A stretch of DNA of 64,000 nucleotides from Clostridia bacterium (GTDB taxonomy: Bacteria > Bacillota > Clostridia > Christensenellales > Borkfalkiaceae), in the NCBI GenBank assembly GCA_017407325.1, contig JAFQWV010000005.1, positions 1 through 64,000 of the forward strand, in the 5' to 3' direction. Below the pieces are notes generated by a model. It was not told where the DNA came from. It ran no database searches and saw only the letters and a program-made list of their open reading frames with translations. Positions within the stretch are counted from its first letter, which is position 1. The number at the start of each line of letters is the position of its first letter. A program made the translations under genes and the position numbers. Shown piece by piece: positions 33,809 to 42,564 of the stretch.

Positions 33809-34858
33809 TTTACACTCTATTCCAACTTGAGCCTTAGCGTTTAAATCAAGGTCTGCAAAATCGCCTTTAAGATATCTTAAATATCCTTCTGCGCCAATCA
33901 TTGCGGCGTTGTCTGTGCACATGCACTTTTGGGGTAAAACGAGTTTAATCGACTTATCAGCGCACTTTTTAGATAAACTTTCGCGCAAATAACCGTTCGC
34001 GCCAACACCACCACCAACAGTAATAGTATCTACTTTTTTCTCACAAGCTGCATCTATTGCCTTATCGACTAATATATCAATCGCAGCGCACTGAAAGCTT
34101 TTTGCTAAATCTGCTTTATTAAAAGTTTCACCCTTTTGCTGACATTTATGCGCGTAATTAATAACGGCAGTTTTTAAGCCACTGTATGAAAAGTTATAAC
34201 CTTTTGAGCCTTTTAACATTTTTGGCATAGCGATTATATCGTTTCCGTCTTTAGCAAGTTTTTCAACGTTAGGGCCACCCGGATATGGAAGTCCTAAAAC
34301 GCGTGCAACCTTATCAAAAGCTTCGCCCACCGCATCATCTAAGGTCGAACCCAAAATTTCGAAATTGTCATAATCTAAAACGTGAATAATCGCGGTGTGA
34401 CCGCCACTAGCAAGTAGCGTTATAAACGGCGGTTTCAATTCTTTATCCGATAAATACGCCGCTGCAAGGTGACCACGAATATGGCTAACAGGTATAAGTG
34501 GAATACCAAGCGAAAAAGCAAGTGCTTTTGCGTAAGATACACCAACGAGCAATGCTCCAAGTAGCCCTGCACCGTAAGTTACAGCGATAGCGTCTAAGTC
34601 AGAAAAAGTCAAATTTGCTTTGTTTAGCGCCTTATAGACCACTTTATCAATGGCATCCGTATGCGCTCTTGACGCAATTTCCGGGACTACGCCACCGTAG
34701 ATTGCGTGAACACTGGCTGAGCTTATAATCTCGCTTGATAAAACTTCTCTACCACCTTTTAAGATAGCGCAAGCCGTTTCGTCGCAAGACGATTCTATCG
34801 CCAAAATTATAGGGTCTTCTTTTTTAGGAAGACTTTTAATTTTATCTATATATTTCAT
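33806..34858 (-). CDS. tsaD: tRNA threonylcarbamoyltransferase TsaD
   Basis: 350 residues. AIESSCDETACAIL, the metal motif HIRGH (near residue 127) and GGHTAIIHVLD are diagnostic. TsaD installs threonylcarbamoyl on A37 of ANN-decoding tRNAs. The N-terminus carries about 14 extra residues before the ASKHA fold. It overlaps the prfB stop by one base, so it is in an operon with prfB. Confidence 0.96.
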   Translation of the reverse strand: MKYIDKIKSLPKKEDPIILAIESSCDETACAILKGGREVLSSEIISSASVHAIYGGVVPEIASRAHTDAIDKVVYKALNKANLTFSDLDAIAVTYGAGLLGALLVGVSYAKALAFSLGIPLIPVSHIRGHLAAAYLSDKELKPPFITLLASGGHTAIIHVLDYDNFEILGSTLDDAVGEAFDKVARVLGLPYPGGPNVEKLAKDGNDIIAMPKMLKGSKGYNFSYSGLKTAVINYAHKCQQKGETFNKADLAKSFQCAAIDILVDKAIDAACEKKVDTITVGGGVGANGYLRESLSKKCADKSIKLVLPQKCMCTDNAAMIGAEGYLRYLKGDFADLDLNAKAQVGIECK

Positions 34859-35955
34859 TATGATTTCTTTAAGTATTCGGTAATAAATCCGTCCAAATTG
34901 CCGTCCATAACCGATTGGATATTACCCGTTTCATAACCCGTTCTGTGGTCTTTGACCATAGTATACGGACAGAAAACGTAACTTCTTATTTGGCTACCAA
35001 ACTCAATTTTCTTGATTTCGCCTTTAATTTCTTGTGCTTCTTGCATACGCTCGCTTTCACGGCGTTCAACAAGCTTACCAATAAGCATACGCATAGCCAT
35101 TTCACGGTTTTGAATTTGACTTCTTTCGTTCTGACAAGCAACTATAATACCCGTTGGGATATGCGTAATTCTAATTGCCGACTCCGTTTTATTGACGTGC
35201 TGACCACCTGCGCCACTTGAGCGATAAGTATCAACTTTCAAATCTTCAGGTCTGATATCAATTTCTTCATCGTTTATAATTTCTGGCATAACTTCAACCG
35301 ACGAAAAAGACGTGTGCCGTCTTGCGCTACTGTCGAACGGTGAAATGCGAACTAAGCGATGAACGCCTTGCTCGCTTTTTAAATATCCATACGCGTTTTC
35401 ACCCTTAATTTTAAACGAAACACTTTTAATTCCTGCATCGTCACCCGGCAAACGGTCGAGCTCGGTAAGCTCATATCCGTGCTTTTGCGCATAGCAAATA
35501 TACATACGGTAAAGCATTTCCGTCCAATCGCACGCCTCCGTTCCCCCTGCGCCTGCGTGTAAAGTCATAAGCGCGTCGAGAGAGTCGTACTTACCTTTAA
35601 GAAGGGTTGCAAGTCGCATTTCTTCAATATCTTTTTCAACTTGCTCAAGTTCTTTATCAATTTCCGGCAAAAAACTGTCGTCGTCTTCAAGCGCTGCAAG
35701 CTCTATAAGGTCGCTTGCATCTTCGAGCGTCTTATACGCCTTATCAAACGAACTTAATTTATTTCTTATGCTTTGCGCTTTTTGTGCAAGTTCCGTCGAT
35801 TTTTTCAAATCTTGCCAAACTTCAGGATTTTCTTGTTCTTTTTCAATTTCATGTAGCTGGATTTTTAAATTATCCAAGTCAAAGAGAGTATCCTGCCTCT
35901 TGTAGAATTGCCTTAAGCTCTTTAAGTTTGTCGTAATATAAATCAGTTCTAATCA
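34858..35955 (-). CDS. prfB: Peptide chain release factor 2, with programmed +1 frameshift
   Basis: 365 residues after frameshift. The first frame starts at ATG 35955 (MIRTDLYYDKLKELKAIL) and meets an in-frame TGA at 35881-35879. The slip site is CTT TGA C, identical to the E. coli autoregulatory site; a +1 slip on CTT continues as Asp-Leu-Asp-Asn. The second frame has SPFDSSARRHTSFSS and the catalytic SGAGGQHVNKTES. RF2 ends translation at UGA/UAA. An upstream AGGA is present but about six bases away from the slip codon, farther than in E. coli. Confidence 0.95.
35879..35884 (-). other. prfB +1 programmed frameshift site
   Basis: Minus-strand CTT (35884-35882) followed by TGA (35881-35879) and C. 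Low RF2 favours slippage, giving feedback control. Confidence 0.95.
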
Positions 35956-35972
35956 TAATACACCCTATATTT

Positions 35973-36120
35973 GTAGCCTTTCGGCTACTCGATATGCGCA
36001 AACTTTGTTCGCGCTCGATATGCAACCTAACGATTGCTCGATATGTTGCCTACGGCAACTCGATAGCAATTTTTCAAAAATTGCATAAATGTCGTGCAGA
36101 TTTTGCATAAAGCAAAATTG
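35973..36120. repeat. Hairpin-linker array B2 (TCGATAT linker)
   Basis: Hairpins GTAGCC-TTTC-GGCTAC, a GCGC...GCGC arm, GCAACC...GATTGC, GTTGCC-TAC-GGCAAC and GCAATTTTT-C-AAAAATTGC are separated by TCGATAT. It lies upstream of prfB within a 496-bp gene-free stretch that also holds the folded element after secA. Confidence 0.8.
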
Positions 36121-36186
36121 CCAGCTTAACATATAATTTTTTCTAAGGATTTTAGTTAATTATATGATTTCTCCGCCCGCATTAAA

Positions 36187-36330
36187 CGATATTAAAAGAC
36201 TTAGAAACGAGTAAAAGAAGGCTCGGTCGGGCAACCCGACTGTTATGTATTGCATTTTGCATATACAAGCGTCAGCCTACACGACTGTTATGTTTTCGTC
36301 TATATCTTTTCTAACTTATTTCACGATATT
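36187..36330. repeat. Partial copy of structured element, hairpin-rich
   Basis: It starts with a 22-bp block (36187-36208) repeated, with one difference, at 36324-36345. It contains GTCGGG-CAA-CCCGAC followed by TGTTATG, as at 15920-15945. Confidence 0.6.
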
Positions 36331-36453
36331 AAAAGACTTAGAAACAAGCAGTTCAAGGCTCTTTGAGTGCGATTGGACTTGATAGACCTAGACGGTCATC
36401 AAGGTCGAGCGCACTCAAAAGAAACGCAGAAATGCGAAGTTTATAAGGCTTTT
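36331..36453. ncRNA. 123-nt structured element after secA (copy II)
   Basis: The closing arms are AAAAGACTTA (36331-36340) and TAAGGCTTTT (36444-36453), with one mismatch. The inner arm is TTTGAGTGCG/CGCACTCAAA, then CTTGAT/ATCAAG and GACC/GGTC, then a CGCA-GAAA-TGCG hairpin. It has the same length and order as copy I (15995-16117) but different paired bases, indicating selection for the fold. Confidence 0.6.
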
Positions 36454-39133
36454 AACGTCCGCAGCAGTTTTTGTATTTCTTGCCTGAACCACAAGGACAT
36501 GGATCGTTACGACCTACACTCTTATCACTCTTTGCAGGACCGCCTTGGTTTTCTGCTCCGTAAGTCATAGTTTTTTGCTGTTGTTGAACAGGCTTAGGAG
36601 CTTCAGTGCGAATTTCAGCCTTTATTAAAAGTCTAACGACTTCTTCGCGAATAGACGACGTAAGTTCGTCAAACATTTCTAAGCCTTCGCGCTTGTAAGC
36701 GATAACAGGGTCTTCATTAGCGTAACCGCGAAGAGAAATTCCACGTTTTAATTTATCCATAGCATCGATATGGTCAATCCACTTTCTGTCTACGGTCTTT
36801 AAGAATAAATATCTTTCAAACTCTGTAAAATCGATGCCTTTTTCTTTGTAATCTGCAACTTTTTGTTCGTAATATTCAACGGCTTTATCAACGCATTTGC
36901 TGATTAAGAAGTCGAAATCCCACTTAGTTAAGTCGTCTTGAGAAACAAAGTTCGTTCCGATAGGTAAAACTTTTGTCTCGAGTGCTTGGTTGAGTTTTTC
37001 CGCATCCCAAGTCTTTGGTTTTGACGGATCGTCAATACCTTCGTGAACGACGCCCTCAACGTATTCTGGGATAAGCTTGACGATATCTTCGTGAACGTCT
37101 TCGCCTTTTAAGACTTTCATACGCTCTTTATAAATAACCATTCTTTGGGTATTCATAACGTCGTCGTATTGGATAACGTGTTTTCTTCTGCCAAAGTTTT
37201 GACCTTCGATAGTTCTTTGAGCGTTTTCGATAGCGCGTGCAAGCATTTTCGCTTGAAGTGGCGTATCTTCGTCCATTTTAAATACGTTGTACCAGCCCTG
37301 CATACGTTCGCCACCAAATCTCTTTGCTAAATCGTCTTCTAAAGAGATGTAAAAGAGTGAAGAACCCGGGTCACCTTGACGACCGCTACGACCACGAAGT
37401 TGGTTGTCGATACGTCTTGATTCGTGACGCTCAGTACCGATAATTCTCAAACCACCGAGCGCAGAAACCTCTTCTTTTTCAACGTCGGTAACGGCTTTAT
37501 GTTTATTTAAAAGTTCGTTGTATTTTTCGCGCAAAACTTTAATATCGTCAGAAACGTCTTGTACGAACGAAGTTGCAAGCTCGATACTATTTTCGTCGTA
37601 GCCTAAATTTCTTAAATCTTGTTTTGCCAAAAATTCAGGGTTACCACCAAGCAAGATATCCGTACCACGACCTGCCATGTTAGTAGCGATAGTAACAGCG
37701 CCTTTCTTACCGGCTTGCGCGACGATTTCTGCTTCGCGCTTGTGGTTTTTCGCGTTTAATATATTGTGCTTAATGCGTTCGCGAAGGAGCGCGCGCGAAA
37801 TCATTTCACTCTTTTCAACGGTAACCGTACCAACAAGTACAGGTTGACCTTTTTCATAGTGCTTTTTAATATCTTCGATAATGGCTTTGATTTTGCCCTT
37901 TTCTGTTGAGTAAACGACGTCAGGCATATCTTGGCGAATCATTGGACGGTTAGTCGGAATTTCAAGAACGTCTAAGCCGTAAATCGTTTTAAATTCTTCT
38001 TCTTCGGTTTTTGCAGTACCCGTCATACCCGAAAGTTTTTTGTATAGTCGGAAGTAGTTTTGGAAAGTAATGGTTGCAAGCGTTTTACTTTCACTTCTAA
38101 CTACGACGTTTTCTTTAGCTTCAATCGCTTGGTGAAGTCCGTCGGAATATCTTCTACCAATCATAAGACGTCCGGTGAATTCGTCAACGATAATAATTTC
38201 GCTGTCTTGAACGATATAGTCGTTGTCGCGCTTGAAGATATGATGTGCCTTTAAAGCCTGTTGAATGTGGTGACTTAAATCTGCGTTTTCAATATCGGAA
38301 AAGTTTCTAAGATTGAAAAATCTTTCAGCCTTATCTGCACCACTTTCAGTAATTTGAACGGTCTTTTCTTTTATATCGACCTTGAAATCTTCGTCTTTTT
38401 TGAGTGTTTTTACAAAGCGATTTGCAGAAACGTACATCTCAGAAGAATCGGCGCCTTGACCAGAGATAATAAGTGGAGTTCTGGCTTCGTCAATCAAAAT
38501 TGAGTCAACTTCGTCGACGATAGCAAACTCTAAATCGCGTTGAACCCTGTCAGCGTAGCGAACTTTTAGGTTGTCGCGAAGATAGTCGAAGCCAAAATCG
38601 TTATTCGTTCCGTATAAAATATCGCATTTATAGGCTTCACGCTTTTCGTTATCGTTCATATCGTTGACGTTAACTCCAACGGTCAAGCCTAAAAAGCGGT
38701 GAACTTTACCCATCCACGCCGCGTCACGCTTAGCAAGATAATCGTTTACCGTAACGACGTGCACGCCTTTTCCTGTGAGGGCGTTAAGGTATGAAGGAAG
38801 TGTCGCCATAAGCGTTTTACCTTCACCCGTTTTAAGTTCTGCAACTCTGCCTTGGTGAACGCAAATACCACCCATAAGCTGAACTTTGTAGTGGCGCATA
38901 CCTAAAACACGGTAACTTGCTTCTCTAACGACTGCAAACGCGTCGAATAAAATTTGGTCTAAAGTTTCGCCATTTTGAAGTCTTTCTTTCAAAACGACGG
39001 TTTGATTTTTTAATTCGTCGTCAGTCATTTGTTCGTATTTTGGTGATAGTGCCAAAATTTTATCTGCCATTTGACCGATTTTCTTAATTGATCTTCTTGA
39101 GTCTGATTCTAAAATGTATCTAATAAATCCCAT
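36452..39133 (-). CDS. secA: Protein translocase ATPase SecA
   Basis: 893 residues. GEGKTLMATLPSYLNAL (Walker A), VDEVDSILIDEARTPLI (Walker B/DEAD) and ATNMAGRGTDI are present. The C-terminal zinc tail is GRNDPCPCGSGKKYKNCCGR. SecA drives preprotein export through SecYEG. The stop codon overlaps the 123-nt folded element. The full-length, complete motif set shows it is intact. Confidence 0.98.
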   Translation of the reverse strand: MGFIRYILESDSRRSIKKIGQMADKILALSPKYEQMTDDELKNQTVVLKERLQNGETLDQILFDAFAVVREASYRVLGMRHYKVQLMGGICVHQGRVAELKTGEGKTLMATLPSYLNALTGKGVHVVTVNDYLAKRDAAWMGKVHRFLGLTVGVNVNDMNDNEKREAYKCDILYGTNNDFGFDYLRDNLKVRYADRVQRDLEFAIVDEVDSILIDEARTPLIISGQGADSSEMYVSANRFVKTLKKDEDFKVDIKEKTVQITESGADKAERFFNLRNFSDIENADLSHHIQQALKAHHIFKRDNDYIVQDSEIIIVDEFTGRLMIGRRYSDGLHQAIEAKENVVVRSESKTLATITFQNYFRLYKKLSGMTGTAKTEEEEFKTIYGLDVLEIPTNRPMIRQDMPDVVYSTEKGKIKAIIEDIKKHYEKGQPVLVGTVTVEKSEMISRALLRERIKHNILNAKNHKREAEIVAQAGKKGAVTIATNMAGRGTDILLGGNPEFLAKQDLRNLGYDENSIELATSFVQDVSDDIKVLREKYNELLNKHKAVTDVEKEEVSALGGLRIIGTERHESRRIDNQLRGRSGRQGDPGSSLFYISLEDDLAKRFGGERMQGWYNVFKMDEDTPLQAKMLARAIENAQRTIEGQNFGRRKHVIQYDDVMNTQRMVIYKERMKVLKGEDVHEDIVKLIPEYVEGVVHEGIDDPSKPKTWDAEKLNQALETKVLPIGTNFVSQDDLTKWDFDFLISKCVDKAVEYYEQKVADYKEKGIDFTEFERYLFLKTVDRKWIDHIDAMDKLKRGISLRGYANEDPVIAYKREGLEMFDELTSSIREEVVRLLIKAEIRTEAPKPVQQQQKTMTYGAENQGGPAKSDKSVGRNDPCPCGSGKKYKNCCGR

Positions 39134-39279
39134 ATCGCATCCTTATCTTAAAGGCTATAATACGCCATTTTTATTTACTATACTGTATATTATAATATAA
39201 ACGCCAAAATCTGTAAATGCTTTTTTACAAATTTTTGCCTATTTTTTACAATTTTTTGTAAAAAAATGTAAGATTTCTT

Positions 39280-39996
39280 TTAGATATCTAAAGATTTGAC
39301 TGACGCTATCGTTAACAAGCTTACCGAAAGCGCGCCTTGTTTTTTAAGCATCTTTGCAATTTCACCACTCGTTGCGCCCGTCGTTAGAACGTCGTCAACC
39401 AGTAAAATCTTTTTATCTTTTACAATGTTTTTATCGAGATAACCAAAGCTTGATGCTATATTCATAGCCCTATCTTTTGCAGTCAACCCCACCTGCTTTT
39501 TGACTTCATTTTTCTTAAAAAGTGGGGCTATAAGTTCAATATTTAGACTTTTTGACAAAACTTCGCAAAGAGTCTGAGATTGATTAAAGCCACGCTCGAA
39601 GAGTCGTTCAGAGTTCATTGGAACAAAGGTTATAGCGTCAGAGTCAAACTTTTCAGATACGTAAACTTTTTCTAAAAACGGCGTAAAAACGTTAGCAAGA
39701 TATTTATTTTCGTTATACTTAAACGCAGAAATTAAATTTTTAATAACACCGTCGTATGAAAAAGCACTTCGTGCCATATCCACTTGCCAATTTTCTTTAC
39801 ACGAAAAGCATCTTACGGTTGGAATAGTCGTTCGCCTTCCACAAGTTAAACAGTACGCTCCACCTTGTAAAGCTTCTAACGCTTTTTGACAATCTTCGCA
39901 AAAATACTCTCCGTTAAAAGTTTCTTTATGGCAGATATTGCAAGTTAGATTTTCTTTAAAAAATACGTCACTTAAATTTTTTATTAAATTTTTCAT
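39280..39996 (-). CDS. comFC: ComF family phosphoribosyltransferase-like protein
   Basis: 238 residues. An N-terminal four-cysteine zinc region (CNICHKETF...CEDC, YCLTCGR, CFSCK) and the PRPP-binding motif LLVDDVLTTGAT are typical of ComFC. The family supports DNA uptake and recombination in competent bacteria. No other competence gene is near. Confidence 0.92.
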   Translation of the reverse strand: MKNLIKNLSDVFFKENLTCNICHKETFNGEYFCEDCQKALEALQGGAYCLTCGRRTTIPTVRCFSCKENWQVDMARSAFSYDGVIKNLISAFKYNENKYLANVFTPFLEKVYVSEKFDSDAITFVPMNSERLFERGFNQSQTLCEVLSKSLNIELIAPLFKKNEVKKQVGLTAKDRAMNIASSFGYLDKNIVKDKKILLVDDVLTTGATSGEIAKMLKKQGALSVSLLTIASVKSLDI

Positions 39997-40097
39997 ATAT
40001 AACCTATGATTTTAATAAATTTTGTCGAAAATTGTATAAATTAAAGTTTTATACGCAAAATAGACTTTGAAGGGGGGAAGCAAAGGACAAAAATCTT

Positions 40098-40220
40098 TTG
40101 CGAAAAACTATGAGAAAGACTACTGATAAAACTAACTCTAAAGCTTCTAAGAATGCAAAAAATGCAAAGAATTCAAGTTGTTCTTCAAAGGCTAAAAGTC
40201 AAACTAAAAACTGTAACTAA
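40098..40220 (+). CDS. Tiny Lys/Asn/Ser-rich protein, unknown
   Basis: 40 residues from TTG 40098 (or 36 from ATG 40110). The sequence is basic, opens with a tandem RKTMRKTTDKT and ends SQTKNCN, with two cysteines. AAAGGA lies ten bases before the TTG. Its stop overlaps the start of the next small ORF as TAATG. A GGGGGG run lies at 40073-40078. Confidence 0.5.
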   Translation: MRKTMRKTTDKTNSKASKNAKNAKNSSCSSKAKSQTKNCN

Positions 40221-40357
40221 TGTTTAAAAAGAAAAAGAAGAACAAAAAGAATAATTTTGAATTTAAGTCAGACTTTGACGTTTTAGGAAGTTACACAGGA
40301 AACACTTCGTCAGACGACGAATACGAAAGACCTATCCAAGACGCAGACGACTTATAA
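40220..40357 (+). CDS. Tiny conserved-looking protein ending DADDL
   Basis: 45 residues: basic head (MFKKKKKNKKNN), then DFDVLGSYTGNTSSDDEYERPIQDADDL split by no known domain. I recall DVLGSYTG...QDADDL in short unannotated Clostridial proteins, so it is probably real; I cannot check that here. It is coupled to the ORF before it and ends 6 bp before a good terminator. Confidence 0.62.
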   Translation: MFKKKKKNKKNNFEFKSDFDVLGSYTGNTSSDDEYERPIQDADDL

Positions 40358-40363
40358 TCAACG

Positions 40364-40390
40364 AAAAAGAGCCGATTTTCGGCTCTTTTT
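40364..40390 (+). terminator. Terminator after tiny ORF pair
   Basis: AAAAAGAGCCGA / TCGGCTCTTTTT perfect stem with TTT loop and T tail. It supports transcription of the small ORFs. Confidence 0.88.
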
Positions 40391-40415
40391 TCGATTTAAC
40401 TGCCATATAGTTCGA

Positions 40416-41462
40416 TTATTTCATAATTTCGTCGAGTGCATCTTTAAAAGATAAATACTTTTTAACCGATAAATTTCTTGCGATATACTCCTTTTCAAAA
40501 ACGTCTTTTACTGCTTTAAGTAAAAGTGGAAGCTTAGACGGATTAAACGCATCTTGAGTGTTAATTCTAAACGCTACACCCGTTTCATCTTCAATTTTCT
40601 TTACGGTTTCAAGCAGCTTATAGCCAACTACCGACGAGAGTTTTCTATCAGCGTAAACTTGGCTTTTTATGAACTTAGAATTGACTTCTTCGATAAACTT
40701 TTCATACCCACCGTCAAAAGGAATATAAGCTTTTGAGCTATAAACCTTTTTTAGCTTATCAAAAATTCCACAGGTTTTTATCGTTAATTCGTTGCAATAA
40801 TTTTTTAAATCGCGCTCGTCATTCTTTTCTAAAATAAGATTATAATAATTTAGAAATTTATCGGGAAGTATAGTAAGCATTTCAACGTCTTTTTGTCTTT
40901 CAGTTATCGAGTGGCGATAATAACTGCAATTTAACTCTGTAAGAATTTCGGTTGATATAATTAAAAGCCTTATCGCATAAAACTTGACCATTTCTTTATA
41001 AGACGTTTGAACGTCAGAATTAGCCACCTTCAAGTCGATAATTCTAGGCTCTATTCTATTGACTTTTTTCTCGTCAAGTGGAAGAAGTAACGAAGCTTCT
41101 GCAAGACGTTTTATCTTTAAAAACCGTTCTATAGCATCGTAATCGCGATGATATAGTGGAACAAGCTGTAAAATCGCGCCCTGCATAACCGTACCGATAT
41201 AGCCTTCGTATTCAGACCAAGTCGTGCTTTTTATACTATATCCAATTTCTGCACCGTTTACAACAATAAAATTTATATCCAAAGAAAAATCTGAGCCGTC
41301 GCGTGCAATAATAACAAAGTCGGCACCCGAATACCTGTCCGCGTCGCCTCGCGCAACCGAGCCGTACACCCCTACAAAGTCAACGCTATCGGGATATATT
41401 TGCTTAATTTTTAAAACAAGCTCGTCGAAAAATATTTTGTTTTCATTACTGAATTCGCGCAT
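40416..41462 (-). CDS. Nucleotidyltransferase-like protein, partly degenerate active site
   Basis: 348 residues. The N-terminal DFVGVYGSVARGDADRYSGADF resembles the GS...DxD motif of minimal nucleotidyltransferases. The second element reads GADF in place of SDID, so only one of the two Asp is visible at that spot. The C-terminal 200 residues are helical, as in aminoglycoside-type transferases. The activity and substrate are unknown. Confidence 0.6.
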   Translation of the reverse strand: MREFSNENKIFFDELVLKIKQIYPDSVDFVGVYGSVARGDADRYSGADFVIIARDGSDFSLDINFIVVNGAEIGYSIKSTTWSEYEGYIGTVMQGAILQLVPLYHRDYDAIERFLKIKRLAEASLLLPLDEKKVNRIEPRIIDLKVANSDVQTSYKEMVKFYAIRLLIISTEILTELNCSYYRHSITERQKDVEMLTILPDKFLNYYNLILEKNDERDLKNYCNELTIKTCGIFDKLKKVYSSKAYIPFDGGYEKFIEEVNSKFIKSQVYADRKLSSVVGYKLLETVKKIEDETGVAFRINTQDAFNPSKLPLLLKAVKDVFEKEYIARNLSVKKYLSFKDALDEIMK

Positions 41463-41635
41463 ATATTAAGTATAACACAAAACTTCAAAAATATCAATTA
41501 GGAAAACTGTATTCAATGAAATATTTATTATTGTATAAAATAATGAATAATTGCAATTTTATGCAAAATATTTGAATAATACATATTTACAATTGCATAA
41601 GCAAGCTAAGTTTTAAAAAAGCACGCAAAAAACAG

Positions 41636-41664
41636 TTGACTTAATGATTTTTTCATTGTAATAT
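41636..41664 (+). promoter_or_regulatory. Promoter of amino-acid ABC operon
   Basis: TTGACT (41636-41641), 17 bp, TAATAT (41659-41664). Upstream 41520-41600 is rich in ATGAATAATT/TTGAATAAT motifs that could be ArgR-type sites; this is weak. Confidence 0.5.
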
Positions 41665-41716
41665 ATCATTATATATTTTTAAATATATAGTAACTATCTA
41701 ATAAGGAGATATGAAT

Positions 41717-42553
41717 ATGAAAAAACTAGGCACAATTTTTACTTCTGTAGTGTTAACGTTAGTACTTTTATTCAGTTTGACTGCTTGTGGCGGAAGCACT
41801 GTAAAGGTTATTGAAATCGAACTTACGACAGAAGAATACGCATTTGCGATCAGCAAAGAAAACGACACTTTAAAGACTGCAGTAAACGAATTACTTGCTG
41901 AAAAAGAAGCAGACGGTTCACTTGATGCGCTTATCAACAGTTACTTTGACGGAACCGCAACCTTCACCTACACCAACCCAGCTTCAAGCGACGGTTGTTT
42001 CGTAGTTGCAACGAATGCTTACTTCCCACCGTTTGAATATATGGAAGGCGAAAAATTCGTTGGCGTTGATATCGAAATTGCAAGTTTAATCGCTCAAAAG
42101 CTTGGCAAAACTCTTTTCATTAAGAACATCGACTTCGATGCTGTAATTACTGACGTTCAACAAGGAAAGTCTGACATCGCAATGGCTGGTATCACTGTTA
42201 ACGCTGAACGCGAACAACTTATCAACTTCTCTACGCCTTACTACGCATCTGCGCAAGTTCTCGTTGTAAGAGAAGACGATACTACTTTCTCAGGTTGCAC
42301 AACAGGTGCTCAAATTGAAGACATCTTAAAAGCTAAAGATACAAGCTTTAAAGTTGGTACTCAAGCTGGTACTACCGGTTATATGTATTCTGCTGGTGAT
42401 GCTGACTTTGGTTACGACGGATTTAAGAATCTTACCACTACCCCATATAAGACAGGTGCTCTTGCAATAACTGACCTTGCAAACGGCAAGATTGACGCAG
42501 TTATTATCGATAAACAACCAGCAATTATGATTGCTAAATCTGTAAACGGCTAA
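41717..42553 (+). CDS. Polar amino-acid ABC transporter binding lipoprotein, circularly permuted
   Basis: 278 residues. The lipobox LTAC gives Cys 24. Residues 29-78 (VKVIEIELTTEEYAFAIS...DGSLDALINSYF) look like the C-terminal closing segment of family-3 binding proteins. The normal N-terminus (VATNAYFPPFEYMEGEKFVGVDIEIA) starts near residue 90, and the protein ends at DAVIIDKQPAIMIAKSVNG, exactly before the missing segment. All the pieces of one domain are present in rotated order. ATG 41717 has GGAG eight bases upstream. It is first in an operon with permease and ATPase. Confidence 0.88.
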   Translation: MKKLGTIFTSVVLTLVLLFSLTACGGSTVKVIEIELTTEEYAFAISKENDTLKTAVNELLAEKEADGSLDALINSYFDGTATFTYTNPASSDGCFVVATNAYFPPFEYMEGEKFVGVDIEIASLIAQKLGKTLFIKNIDFDAVITDVQQGKSDIAMAGITVNAEREQLINFSTPYYASAQVLVVREDDTTFSGCTTGAQIEDILKAKDTSFKVGTQAGTTGYMYSAGDADFGYDGFKNLTTTPYKTGALAITDLANGKIDAVIIDKQPAIMIAKSVNG

Positions 42554-42564
42554 AGCGATAAAAA

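Noticed and set aside
41520..41600. Arginine-repressor boxes upstream of the amino-acid transporter
   Set aside because: Motifs resemble ATGAATAATT only loosely in a very AT-rich region; not enough to call operators.
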